A DNA stretch of 64,000 bases from Streptomyces pyxinae (GTDB lineage Bacteria > Actinomycetota > Actinomycetes > Streptomycetales > Streptomycetaceae). Positions 17,337 through 25,528 of this stretch are shown in pieces. A program made the translations under genes and the position numbers. Where the stretch lies: contig NZ_JANUGQ010000014.1 of the NCBI RefSeq assembly GCF_024756275.1, forward strand, positions 124,001 to 188,000, written 5' to 3'. Below the pieces are notes generated by a model. It saw only the letters and a list, made by a program, of their open reading frames with translations. It searched no databases and was not told the origin of the DNA. Position 1 is the stretch's first letter. Each line of letters opens with the position of its first letter.

Positions 17337-17578
17337 CCACGGCACCCCGCACCCTGACGGAGCCGGCCCCGGCGCGCTCCGGGGTCGACGTGGCGGCGAT
17401 CATCCGGGCGGCGGACGCCGCCCGGGCCCTCTACACACCCCCGGCCCCCGCTCCCCCGCCGCCCCGTCCCGGCGCGGCGCCCGGGCAGCCCGACCGCGCC
17501 GCCGGAGCCCCGGACACCCCGGAGTCCGGCCGCCGTGCGGCAGCGACCGGACCGGTGGCCGCCGGCCGCCGCCCCTGA
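17333..17578 (+). CDS. Small hypothetical protein coupled to the DUF2470 gene
   Basis: GTG 17333 overlaps the DUF2470 stop (GTGA) and opens an 81-residue frame ending just before a strong hairpin. The first 40 residues form a possible helix (SGVDVAAIIRAADAARALYT); the rest is Pro/Ala-rich and probably disordered. Overlap, frame and downstream terminator support a real second gene of the iron-regulated operon. I recognise no family, and GC-rich chance reading cannot be excluded. Confidence 0.45.
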   Translation: MTTAPRTLTEPAPARSGVDVAAIIRAADAARALYTPPAPAPPPPRPGAAPGQPDRAAGAPDTPESGRRAAATGPVAAGRRP

Positions 17579-17585
17579 CCGCCGT

Positions 17586-17632
17586 GCCGTCCGCCGGGCC
17601 GGCGACGGGCCGTCTCCGGCCCGGCGGACGGC
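17586..17632 (+). terminator. Strong hairpin terminator of the iron-box operon
   Basis: Perfect 17-bp arms (17586-17602 and 17616-17632, GCCGTCCGCCGGGCCGG) with a 13-base loop begin 8 bases after the stop at 17578. Confidence 0.88.
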
Positions 17633-17730
17633 CGGTGACCCTCGCCGTCACCCATGCCCGGCCCTTTCGCCTGCCGTCACCCGCCTTCGCCTGCCCGCAC
17701 TGCTTCTCCCGGGGGCACCCGGACCGCCGG

Positions 17731-17922
17731 TCAGACCATCGGGTCGATGTCCCCGCTGGCCATCCCGGCCTCCTGCTCGCTCTGGTCCCGCAGCCTGCGC
17801 GCCTTGTCCCGCAGGCGCTGCCGCTCCTGGGGATCGTCGACGCCCTCCGCGGCCCGGTCCAGGTCCTGGGCCTTCTGACGCATCTGCCGCACCCGTGCGC
17901 GCGACTCATCGGCGGTACTCAT
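17731..17922 (-). CDS. DUF6381-type small hydrophilic protein
   Basis: The 63-residue product is highly charged and probably a helical hairpin: Arg/Gln/Asp-rich helices around RVRQMRQKAQDLDRAA and PQERQRLRDKARRLRDQSE. Small coiled proteins of this kind are common in Streptomyces and are assigned to DUF6381; function is unknown. ATG 17922 is preceded by GGAGT, and the frame upstream is shadow sequence. It stands alone, divergent from the gene at 18159. Confidence 0.75.
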   Translation of the reverse strand: MSTADESRARVRQMRQKAQDLDRAAEGVDDPQERQRLRDKARRLRDQSEQEAGMASGDIDPMV

Positions 17923-18158
17923 CACGTACTCCCTGCAACAGACGGAGATGAACCGGCCCCACCCCCACCAGGGAAGCAGTGCGCCCGCGCGGGCGCACCT
18001 CGGGCCGTGCCCCTCTCCGCGTCCCGCGCCCGGCCACCGAGCGCTTCCGGCCACCCGGACGACGGTTCACCCGAACGGAGGAGTGTCCGGGGAGGCAGGG
18101 GGTACGAGAGGCCGTGTTCGAGGCGCCCGCCGCCCAGAGGTGTAGAAGGAGTCCCGCC

Positions 18159-18386
18159 GTGCTGATGGCCCACCCCGCGGTCCTGAGCAACCTGATCGAG
18201 CAGTACGAGACGCTGAGGGCGCTCAACGCCGGGGAAGGCGGCCCCGATGTCCAGCGGCGCATGGACGACCTCGCCTACACCCTCTGTGTCTCCACCGGCA
18301 CCCGGGACATCGACACCGCGCTCATCGCGGCCCGGCACCGGCTGCCCGGCGCGCGCCCCGAGGACGACTCGCTGCTCCCCGCCTGA
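18159..18386 (+). CDS. DUF5133-type small protein
   Basis: GTG 18159 follows AGAAGGAG by 7 bases and opens a 75-residue frame beginning VLMAHPAVLSNLIEQYETLR. Two short helices, with the conserved-looking stretch DLAYTLCVSTGTRDIDTAL, fit the DUF5133 family that is restricted to actinomycetes and often linked to secondary metabolism or developmental genes. Function is unknown. It ends 21 bases from the convergent N-acetyltransferase gene. Confidence 0.75.
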   Translation: MLMAHPAVLSNLIEQYETLRALNAGEGGPDVQRRMDDLAYTLCVSTGTRDIDTALIAARHRLPGARPEDDSLLPA

Positions 18387-18407
18387 CCCCATCGCGTCAC
18401 CAGCCGG

Positions 18408-19337
18408 TCAGTCGCCGGCGGGCGGCAGCTCAGTCGTCGGCCGGCCGCCCAGCAACACCATCCCGTCCGGTGCGATGATGCCGAACTCCTCGGCGAGCAC
18501 CCGGCGCGCCTCCGTCTCGTCCGGCAGCTCCCGCTCGGTCACGGTGCCGTCGGCCCGGGTGACCCGGAATTGGCGGCCGGCCAGCGAGCGGTGCTCGGCG
18601 GTCAGGGTGCGCTGGACATGGAGGGCGCTGGTGAACGGGGAGCGGGGGTTGGTCGCGATGTGCCAGTTGATGACCTCGAAGTCGGCGGGCTCGAAGGGCT
18701 CCAGGGTGAAGACGTACTGGGCCTCCCAGTCACCGGCCGCCCCGCCCGGCCCGGCGCCGGGGTGACGGGCCTGGAGCACCCAGAGCGGCAGCGGCCCCGG
18801 ATGCGGGGCGCGCACCAGCCGGTGGCACCGGGACCCGGCACGGAATTCGGTCTCCGGCACCAGCGGCACCGCCGTGGGCAGCGCGCCGATGGAGCCGAAG
18901 CCGACATCGGCCAGATAGGGCTCCGGCTCTCCCGGTACTTCGACCAGCAGTGCCATATGGGTACGCGGCCGGCTGTTCCAGGAGACCGCGCCCACCACCA
19001 CCCGGGCGGCCAGCCGGGTGACCCGGAACCCGATCGCCTCCAGCACCGCCGCGAACAGCGTGTTGTGCTCGTAGCAGTAGCCACCGCGCGGCCGGTCGAG
19101 CAGCTTCCCGGTCAGGTCGGCCAGGGCGAGCGAGGGGGCGATCCCCCGCAGAGCGTCCAGGTTCTCGAACGGGACGGCGAGCAGATGAGCGGTCTGGACG
19201 GCTCGCAGGGTGGCCACGTCGGGCCGTGGCGCACCGCTCCAGCCGATCCGGCGGAGATAGGCCGTCACGTCAAGAGGGGGGTGAGAGGTGTGGGGGGCGG
19301 GCGTGGTTGTCGTGGTGGCGGTGGTGCTGTCGGGCAT
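18408..19337 (-). CDS. Arylamine N-acetyltransferase
   Basis: This 309-residue cytoplasmic enzyme transfers an acetyl group from acetyl-CoA to arylamines through a cysteine intermediate. The catalytic triad is visible: Cys88 in RGGYCYEHN, His127 in RPRTHMAL and Asp144 in YLADVGFG, with the conserved PFENLD before them. Length is close to the family norm of about 280; the extra Thr-rich N-terminus (residues 1-20) may not be translated if a later start is used. In actinomycetes NAT homologues also act as amide synthases in ansamycin clusters, but no polyketide genes are nearby, so a stand-alone detoxification role is more likely. Confidence 0.9.
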   Translation of the reverse strand: MPDSTTATTTTTPAPHTSHPPLDVTAYLRRIGWSGAPRPDVATLRAVQTAHLLAVPFENLDALRGIAPSLALADLTGKLLDRPRGGYCYEHNTLFAAVLEAIGFRVTRLAARVVVGAVSWNSRPRTHMALLVEVPGEPEPYLADVGFGSIGALPTAVPLVPETEFRAGSRCHRLVRAPHPGPLPLWVLQARHPGAGPGGAAGDWEAQYVFTLEPFEPADFEVINWHIATNPRSPFTSALHVQRTLTAEHRSLAGRQFRVTRADGTVTERELPDETEARRVLAEEFGIIAPDGMVLLGGRPTTELPPAGD

Positions 19338-19629
19338 GGCTCCACCGTATGCCCGGGCCCGCGCACCACGGTTCCCCAGGTGGACGGCGTCTCCCCGGTC
19401 CCCTGGCCCCCAGGCCCCGCATCCTGGTCCTGGTTTTCGGCCCGGTCCCCGGGCAGCGGGTGCGCCCGGGGCCTTCCGGTCCTCCTCCGGGCCGGGGGCT
19501 CCGGACCACCCGTGCGCACCGCGCCGCCCGGAAGGGCGCGTCAGCGCGGGGCGTCCCCCGGTTCACTCGTGCCGGTGGCTCGGCGGGTCACTGGCGCCCC
19601 CGGCCTCCGCAGGACGGGACAGTAGGCGC

Positions 19630-20094
19630 ATGCGTCGGATCGTCTTCTTCGCCCTCGGTGGTCTGCTCGGAGTGACGGGGTGCGTCTCCGTGCCCTCCGC
19701 GCCCGCCCCCCACCCGGCCCCGCCCCGGGTGGCACCCGCCGGCGGGGCGTCCTCCTCAACAGCCGCCTCCGTCCGCCCGGTCGAGCCACCGGCCGTCGAG
19801 GAGCTGGCCGGCACCGGACCGGCCGTCCCCGCCGCCCGGAAGCCACCCCCGCCCCCGGCGGAGGCGGACACCCCCCGGGCCCCGGCCCGCACCGCCGTGG
19901 CGCCCGCGCCCGGCCGTCCGGCGCCGGAGCGGGGGGAGGCGAGGGGACGGCCCGTACCGCCGCCCCGGTCGCCGGCCGTCCGGCCGGCCCCGCGCACCGG
20001 CACGGGCTACGACATGGCCGCCCTCTGCCGGGCCTCCCACGGCATCACCGACCCGGCCATCTCCCGGGTGTGCCAGGAGGCGTACGGGCGCTGA
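19630..20094 (+). CDS. Proline-rich lipoprotein, hypothetical
   Basis: The 154-residue protein opens with a short lipoprotein signal (MRRIVFFALGGLLGVTGC, Cys at 18) and then has about 110 residues rich in Pro, Ala and Arg, which would form an extended stalk outside the membrane. The last 28 residues (from YDMAALCRASHGI) form a compact module with two cysteines that could form a disulphide. I know this pattern as a recurrent uncharacterised tail in Streptomyces surface proteins, but cannot name a function. ATG 19630 is the only start that keeps the signal peptide. Confidence 0.7.
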   Translation: MRRIVFFALGGLLGVTGCVSVPSAPAPHPAPPRVAPAGGASSSTAASVRPVEPPAVEELAGTGPAVPAARKPPPPPAEADTPRAPARTAVAPAPGRPAPERGEARGRPVPPPRSPAVRPAPRTGTGYDMAALCRASHGITDPAISRVCQEAYGR

Positions 20095-20166
20095 GCGCCG
20101 CCGTCACCGTCCCACCCCCGTGCTCCCCCGTCCCTCCCCGTCCGTCTTCGCCGGAGTACCGCGCCG

Positions 20167-20703
20167 TCAGGCGCCCGGCGTCCCGGTCTCGGCCTGCCGG
20201 GCCTGCTCCCTGGCGCGCCGGCCCACCACGGCCGCCGCGGCGAGCGCGCTGCCGAGGAAGGCCGCCGCCAGCGTCCAGCGCTGGTCCAGCGGATGGCCGG
20301 TGAGATGGTCCAGCGAGTACCGGCCCGCTCCGGTGAGGGCGATGGCGGCGGAGGTGAAGCCGAGGAACGCCGGATACTCGTAGCCCCCGGACTGGGCGAA
20401 GAACCCGGCGGGCGCGTGCACCGCGACCGCCCCTGCCATCGCCCCGGCGGCCACCGCTCCGGCCGCCGGGGTCGCCAGCCCCAGGGCGAGCAGCGCGCCG
20501 CCGCCCGCCTCGCCCAGCCCGGCGGCCAGTGCGCTCTGCCGTCCGGGCCGGAATCCCATCGACTCCATCGCCCGCGCGGTGCCCTCCAGTCCCCCGCCGC
20601 CGAACCAGCCGAAGAGCTTCTGGGTGCCGTGCGCGGCGAGTACCGCGCCGGTGCCCGCGCGCAGGGCGAGCAGTCCGATATCACGGCGGTTGAGGCAGGT
20701 CAT
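20167..20703 (-). CDS. DoxX-family membrane protein
   Basis: This 178-residue protein has four hydrophobic segments and the DoxX beginning DIGLLALRAGTGAVLAAHGTQKLFGWFGG, where the HGTQKLF element is the family hallmark. DoxX proteins are membrane components linked to redox or thiol stress responses, sometimes as quinone-interacting subunits; the role here is not defined by context. ATG 20703 is supported by GGAG seven bases upstream. The gene is monocistronic. Confidence 0.88.
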   Translation of the reverse strand: MTCLNRRDIGLLALRAGTGAVLAAHGTQKLFGWFGGGGLEGTARAMESMGFRPGRQSALAAGLGEAGGGALLALGLATPAAGAVAAGAMAGAVAVHAPAGFFAQSGGYEYPAFLGFTSAAIALTGAGRYSLDHLTGHPLDQRWTLAAAFLGSALAAAAVVGRRAREQARQAETGTPGA

Positions 20704-20949
20704 GACGGGCTCCTCGGCGGACGGTACGGCCGGATGTACGCCCTCCACTCTGCGCGGGCCGCGCCCCGGCGACCAGGCCGCTGCGCCGGCCGGGTGACGC
20801 CGGGCCACCGCCTCCGGCCCCGCGGGCCACCCGGACCGCCGTCGCCGGCCCTCCCTCGTACCCCCTGTCCCCCGGCCGTCCGCGCTGCGCTACTTTTACC
20901 TCTCCTTGACCGCCATCGTCCGACCCTCATATCTGGAGCGGCACTTCAC

Positions 20950-21384
20950 ATGAGCGACTCACTGAGCGACATCGTCAACGGACTTGGCCGCGCCACCGCC
21001 TATGGAGCGCTCGGAGTCGTCCTGCTGATGCTCGGTATGGTCCTGGTGGACGTGCTGACGCCCGGCAGGCTCGGCCGGCAGATATGGGAGGAGCGGAACC
21101 GCAACGCGGCGGTTCTGCTCAGCTCGGCGCTGCTGGGTATCGGCGGCATCGTCTTCACCTCCATCTGGACGACGTACGACGACTTCGGCAAGGGCCTGGT
21201 GTCGACGGCCGTCTTCGGTGTGCTGGGGCTGGTCATGATGGCCGTGGCGTTCCTGCTGGTGGATCTGGTGACACCCGGGCGGCTGGGCGCCACGCTGGTC
21301 GAACCCGAGCCGCACCCGGCGGTCTGGGTGACGGCCTCCTGCAACATCGCCGTGTCGGCGATCATCGCCGCCTCGATCGCCTGA
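20950..21384 (+). CDS. DUF350-family membrane protein
   Basis: The 144-residue protein shows four membrane helices arranged as two similar halves; each half carries the motif LVDVLTPGRLG or LVDLVTPGRLG, typical of DUF350. Homologues lie near potassium-channel-like or glutathionylspermidine synthase genes in other genomes, but none is present here and function is unknown. GGAG lies 11 bases upstream of ATG 20950. Confidence 0.88.
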   Translation: MSDSLSDIVNGLGRATAYGALGVVLLMLGMVLVDVLTPGRLGRQIWEERNRNAAVLLSSALLGIGGIVFTSIWTTYDDFGKGLVSTAVFGVLGLVMMAVAFLLVDLVTPGRLGATLVEPEPHPAVWVTASCNIAVSAIIAASIA

Positions 21385-21423
21385 CCGGGCCCACCCGGCG
21401 CGCCTCCGGACGGGCCCGGCCGC

Positions 21424-21894
21424 TCACTCCGGGCCGGGCATCGGCTCCACCTCCAGGAACCGCCGCTTCCGCGGCCCCCGGTAGAGCAGCGCCTCCCAGC
21501 CCAGCCGCTCCAGTGTCCGGGCGCACTCCGTGAGCCTGGCCTCCTCCTCCGCGACGGCCCCGGAACCGGGCGGGCCCAGCCACTCCACCCGGACCGCGCC
21601 GGGCCGCTCGCCGGGGCCGACCCGGTAGCCGGTGGCGGTCCGGGCCCCGGTGGCGTCCACCGCCGACGGGGCCGTCCCGGCCGCCTCCAGGGCCAGCGCC
21701 ACCGCTCGCTCCGGCCGGTTCCGCTCCCAGCGGGCCGGCCGGGCGCGCGGGTCACCGCTCCCGGTGTTGCTCAGCCGCCTGATCTGGAGCAGTCCCTCGA
21801 AGGCGACCCGGACCTCGGCGGCCCGGCGGCCCTCCGGGTCGTCCGGTGGCGGCGGGCCGTCCCCGGAGGCGGCGGCGAACCCGGCGCCGGTCAT
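21424..21894 (-). CDS. Hypothetical protein coupled to the WGR/beta-propeller gene
   Basis: This 156-residue soluble protein starts at ATG 21894 within the stop of the upstream gene (ATGA). It has an N-terminal linker, a central domain with strands around TATGYRVGPGERPGAVRVEW, then a helix (EEEARLTECARTLERLGWEALLYR) ending in a strand. I recognise no family. The overlap indicates that it is made together with, and may act with, the WGR-domain protein. Confidence 0.7.
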   Translation of the reverse strand: MTGAGFAAASGDGPPPPDDPEGRRAAEVRVAFEGLLQIRRLSNTGSGDPRARPARWERNRPERAVALALEAAGTAPSAVDATGARTATGYRVGPGERPGAVRVEWLGPPGSGAVAEEEARLTECARTLERLGWEALLYRGPRKRRFLEVEPMPGPE

Positions 21895-23324
21895 CGGAGC
21901 CTCCTGATGTCACCCCGCACCCGGTAGAAGCCGCCCGACGCCGGGTGCAGCGCGTCCACCACGTACCGGACGCCCGGCTCCCGGATGGCGCGCGGGAACT
22001 GGACCCGCCAGGTGGGGTCGTACCCCTCCGAGACCACCCGGACCCGCAGCCGGCCGGCGTCCTGGACACACTCCACGACGATCGCGCCCGCCGGGGCCGC
22101 CGCCACCGCGGTCACCGAGGCGGCGGTGGTGGCGGGGGCGTAGGTGGGCAGCGCCGCCGCCAGCTTGACGTCCCGGGCCACCGGCACCGAACCCTGCTGG
22201 GCGGCGGTGATCGCCTGCTCGCTCGCGTCCACACAGACCAGCGAGCCGTCCGTGGTGACCAGGTAGAGCCGCTCGTCGAGATACTGCATCGAGAGCGCCG
22301 AACCACCGCCGGTGCCGAGCTTCCACAGCCGGGTGCCGTGCCGGTCGAAGCAGTACACCGAGGACGACGAGTCACCGGCGAAGACGAACCGGCCGCCCGG
22401 CGAGGTGGCGCACGAGTAGACCGGCGCGTCACAGGTGAAGGTCGCCTCCACCGCGCCGTCGCGCTTCGCCAGCCGCTGGACGACCCGGTTGGCGGTACCC
22501 GCGTAGACGGCGTCCTCCTCCTGCCAGCCGAAGAGCACCGCGCCCCGGGTGGCGGTGTGCCACAGCTCCGCGCCGGAACCGTGGGCGTAGGCCGTGACGC
22601 CGCGTTCGCCGCCGTGGTAGACAGCCCGGTCGTCGGCCCGGACCAGCCACGCGTGCTCGCCGCGCCCGGTACGCGCCCACTGGTGCTCGTCCTCGTGGTC
22701 GATGACGGTCAGCCGGCCGGCGCGGTCCGACACATGCAGCACGCCCTCATGGATGTCCAGCCAGAAGATGTCCACATCATGGGCGATCTCATAGGCGGCG
22801 AACGGCAGTTTGGAGGACAGGTCGTACACCCGGCCGTCGTCGCAGCCCGCGTAGATCCAGAAGTCGTCCGCCACCAGGCACTTGACGCCGTCCGGCAGGT
22901 TGTAGCGGGCGAGCACCTCGCCCTGGTGGCTCAGTGTGTAGACATCGCCCGTCTGGTTGCCCACCCAGCAGCGGTCCTCGTCCACATGGATGCCGAACGC
23001 CGAGGAGCCGGTCCGGAACCGCCAGAGCACCGGGGCCACCGCCCGCGCGGTGGACGGCGCCGAGGTGACCTGGCGGCGGGTCACGGAGCGGGGCGCGCGC
23101 TGTCCCTGGACGGCCGGCGCGTATCCCTTCCGCACCTTCTCGCCTATCTTCTTCTCGGCGGCGGCCCGGGCCTTCTCGGGGGTGGGAAACGCGGACGTCT
23201 GAAGCTGCCCGGCGGCCCCGATGCGCCCGTAGCGCACCGAGACCACCGTCCCGTCGACCGTCACCTCGTAGAACTTGTGCGCACCGCCGCCGTCCTGCGA
23301 CAGCTCCAGATACGTCGTGGTCAT
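21891..23324 (-). CDS. WGR-domain and beta-propeller (PQQ-like) protein
   Basis: The 477-residue cytoplasmic protein has an N-terminal WGR domain (about residues 1-80; YEVTVDGTVVSVRYGRIGAAG), the nucleic-acid or ADP-ribose-related module found in PARPs and MolR-like proteins. About seven propeller blades of the quinoprotein type follow (repeats such as DRCWVGNQTGDVYTL, FVFAGDSSSSVYCFD, RLYLVTTDGSLVCVD). No signal peptide is present, so the propeller is intracellular and not a dehydrogenase. ATG 23324 has GGAGGG upstream; the long upstream frame is shadow. The architecture suggests a binding scaffold; ligand unknown. Confidence 0.85.
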   Translation of the reverse strand: MTTTYLELSQDGGGAHKFYEVTVDGTVVSVRYGRIGAAGQLQTSAFPTPEKARAAAEKKIGEKVRKGYAPAVQGQRAPRSVTRRQVTSAPSTARAVAPVLWRFRTGSSAFGIHVDEDRCWVGNQTGDVYTLSHQGEVLARYNLPDGVKCLVADDFWIYAGCDDGRVYDLSSKLPFAAYEIAHDVDIFWLDIHEGVLHVSDRAGRLTVIDHEDEHQWARTGRGEHAWLVRADDRAVYHGGERGVTAYAHGSGAELWHTATRGAVLFGWQEEDAVYAGTANRVVQRLAKRDGAVEATFTCDAPVYSCATSPGGRFVFAGDSSSSVYCFDRHGTRLWKLGTGGGSALSMQYLDERLYLVTTDGSLVCVDASEQAITAAQQGSVPVARDVKLAAALPTYAPATTAASVTAVAAAPAGAIVVECVQDAGRLRVRVVSEGYDPTWRVQFPRAIREPGVRYVVDALHPASGGFYRVRGDIRRLR

Positions 23325-23680
23325 GGCAGACCCCTCCCCGGGCTGGACCCGTCCCTCGTTCGCGGGTCCCATTGCGAGAAACGTAGAGCACTCCACTGAC
23401 AACGCCGCCGACGCCGGCAACGCTGACGACACCGTCGACACCTCACCCTCCCCAACACCGCCCAGCGCCCCCGAGGAGCGACGCGGGGCGCGGGGCGCGG
23501 CACGAAAGCCGGTTGGAGCAGTCCGGCGGGCGTGTCCCGCGCGGGCACGCCACGATGGGAGCGGCGCGGCGGACGGCCTCCGGCGGGCCGGGACCTTCGT
23601 GGCAGAAGCCCGTCCCGGCGCGGGCCGGCGCCGCGCCGGCACGGTCCCGTGGCCACGGGCCGACGACCGGAGGTTGCCGC

Positions 23681-24448
23681 ATGCGTCAGGTGCCGAGGCA
23701 CCGGTCCCCCACCGCCGTCGCCGTGGCGGTGCTCGCCCTGCTGTGCGGAACCTGTCCGGTGTTCGTCCCGCTCGGCGGCACACCGGGCACCGCGGCGGCG
23801 TCGCGGGCGGCCGGGCACCAGCCCCGGCCGTCGCGTCACCATGTCGAGCGGCCGGTGATCGTGCCCCGTTCGGCCTGGCAGGCGGAGGGCGCGGACTCCG
23901 TGCCGGGGGCGCGGTACGCCCCGAAGGTGAAGGCGGTCGTCGTCCATCACACGAGCACACCGAACGGCTATGACTGCGCGACCGTTCCGGAGATCCTGCG
24001 CGGGCTGTACGCGGGGCACGCCTACGGCCGGCACTGGGACGACATCGGCTACAACTTCCTCGTCGACTCCTGCGGCACCATCTACGAGGGACGGGCGGGC
24101 GGTGCCGGCCGGCCGGTCATCGGCGCGCACACCAAGGGGTTCAACGAGGGCACGGTCGGTGTCGCGGCCATCGGCACCTTCACCCGGGGCGAGACCGTAC
24201 CGGCGCCCGCGCTGGAGGCGATCGCCCGGCTCGCCGCCTGGAAGTTGGATCCCGACGGGCCCGACCCGCGCGGCTCGGTCACGCTGGTCTCCACCAACGA
24301 CGAGGCCCGTTACCCCAAGGGCACTTCGGCCGTCCTCCCGGTGATCGGCGGCCACCGGGACGGCTATCCCACGGACTGTCCGGGCGCCGCCCTGTACGCG
24401 GAACTCGCCGGAATCGGCGCCAGGGTGGCCCGGCTCCAGAAGCGCTGA
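23681..24448 (+). CDS. Secreted N-acetylmuramoyl-L-alanine amidase / peptidoglycan recognition protein
   Basis: The 255-residue protein has a signal peptide (hydrophobic core AVAVAVLALLCGT) and an Amidase_2/PGRP domain from about residue 58. Zinc ligands are visible: His in VVVHHTSTPNG, His in RPVIGAHTKGFN and a C-terminal group in VIGGHRDGYPTDCPG. It would cleave the lactyl-Ala bond of peptidoglycan outside the membrane. GGAGG precedes ATG 23681. Length is typical of the Streptomyces single-domain form with no added binding module. Confidence 0.9.
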   Translation: MRQVPRHRSPTAVAVAVLALLCGTCPVFVPLGGTPGTAAASRAAGHQPRPSRHHVERPVIVPRSAWQAEGADSVPGARYAPKVKAVVVHHTSTPNGYDCATVPEILRGLYAGHAYGRHWDDIGYNFLVDSCGTIYEGRAGGAGRPVIGAHTKGFNEGTVGVAAIGTFTRGETVPAPALEAIARLAAWKLDPDGPDPRGSVTLVSTNDEARYPKGTSAVLPVIGGHRDGYPTDCPGAALYAELAGIGARVARLQKR

Positions 24449-25294
24449 GAGCGGAACCACTCCGTACGGCGCCGACACCAACCGCGCCGTACCGAACCGG
24501 TATTGAGAAATGGTCAGCGGGCACACGGGGGGCACATACTCCCTGGCGCCTTTCCCGGTGCGGCACGCCGACTCCGGCGGGCGGGCCGAATTCCCCGGTC
24601 CGCACACACCCGCGGGTTCGCACCGCCCGCGAGTTCGCGTCATCCGCGAGTTCGTACCGCCCGCCAGTCCGCACCACTCCCGACTCCGCACCACCCGTGA
24701 GTTCGTACCGCCCGCCAGTCCGCACGCGCCCGGAAGTTCGCATCCGTCCAGAAGTCCATACGCGCCGGGAAATCATTCACCGGGCCCGGTCCGCCGCCTT
24801 GTCCGCCCGCACCGATTCCCGGACCGCCGGAATTCCCGGCCGCCGCCCGGTTCCTGCGGTCGGGAGTTCCCCGCCACCGGGATCCGTGCCCGCCCGCGAC
24901 AGCGCCCCGACGGGTGCCACATGCCGGGCAACCCTCGACTGCCGTTGGCCGTCCACGCGCGGAACGATCCCCTCACCGGGGCAGGAAGCGACCGAACCGG
25001 GCGAAGAACATCACACCAGGCGGGAGGTAATGGAAGGGGAAGCCCTTTTAGTCCGTTTTGGTAGCTACGAGGCTCTTGGTGGGCACAGCAACCCATTTGC
25101 CGGTCGACGCGACCGCCCGCCGAGGCATCAGCACCCCGGTGATGTCCATCACTCGGCCGCCCGGCCCCGGCCGAAACGGGGAACCGGCCGGTTCCGTTGT
25201 CGCGCAAGGAAAGTTGACGGCCACCGGCGGTAAACGATGTTGCGGAATTCCCCGAATTGATCTCCCAAAAGGGGGCACATCCGCAATTCGGGAC
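24449..25294. other. Long intergenic region before the riboswitch
   Basis: About 850 bases with no confident gene. From 24600 to 24770 there are degenerate units of the form GAGTTCGTACCGCCC. Around 25040-25110 the GC content falls visibly, and there is a short AAGGG/CCCTT stem followed by T-rich sequence. The minus strand there carries a possible 33-residue frame (25048-25149) that I treat only as a candidate. Confidence 0.5.
24648..24725. repeat. 27-bp direct repeat, two copies 51 bp apart
   Basis: A 27-base sequence starting GAGTTCGTACCGCCCGCC lies at 24648-24674 and 24699-24725, inside a longer tract of related degenerate units. Confidence 0.85.
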
Positions 25295-25324
25295 TTGTTC
25301 CGTACGGTTCGGCTCGCCTACGGT
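25295..25324 (+). promoter_or_regulatory. Putative promoter of the riboswitch-controlled LysM gene
   Basis: TTGTTC (25295-25300) and TACGGT (25319-25324) are spaced by 18 bases and lie just before the riboswitch. This matches a housekeeping-type Streptomyces promoter and would give a leader of about 200 bases. Confidence 0.5.
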
Positions 25325-25330
25325 CACCCT

Positions 25331-25515
25331 CACTCCGGGTGGAACGCCGAATCCTGCCGCCTCCCGGTATCCGCACCCACTCACTTTCGCGGCAGGAGCG
25401 GGGGAACCAGGTAGGCCGCCGGTCCGGAACACGGAACGGCTCGGGGTGAAGTCGCGCCACGGCGCGGCCGGACATCTCCCGTCCGAACCCGACAGCTCAC
25501 CTCGCAGGCGCCGGA
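25331..25515 (+). promoter_or_regulatory. c-di-AMP riboswitch (ydaO-yuaA type)
   Basis: The leader contains the elements I know from actinobacterial ydaO-type riboswitches, in order: GGAACGCCGAATCCTGCCG near 25341, its pairing partner CGGCAGGAGCGGGGGAACC near 25390, GGGGTGAAGTCGC near 25442, ATCTCCCGTCCGAACCCGAC near 25475 and ACCTCGCAGGC near 25500. It sits directly before a secreted cell-wall hydrolase, the usual target class. Binding of c-di-AMP would be expected to lower expression. Confidence 0.85.
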
Positions 25516-25528
25516 GAGGAATTTCGCC

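Noticed and set aside
20906..20935. Promoter TTGACC / TATCTG with 18-base spacing before the DUF350 gene
   Set aside because: It would start transcription downstream of the GGAG ribosome binding site, leaving a leader of about 8 bases. The two signals conflict, so I do not call it.
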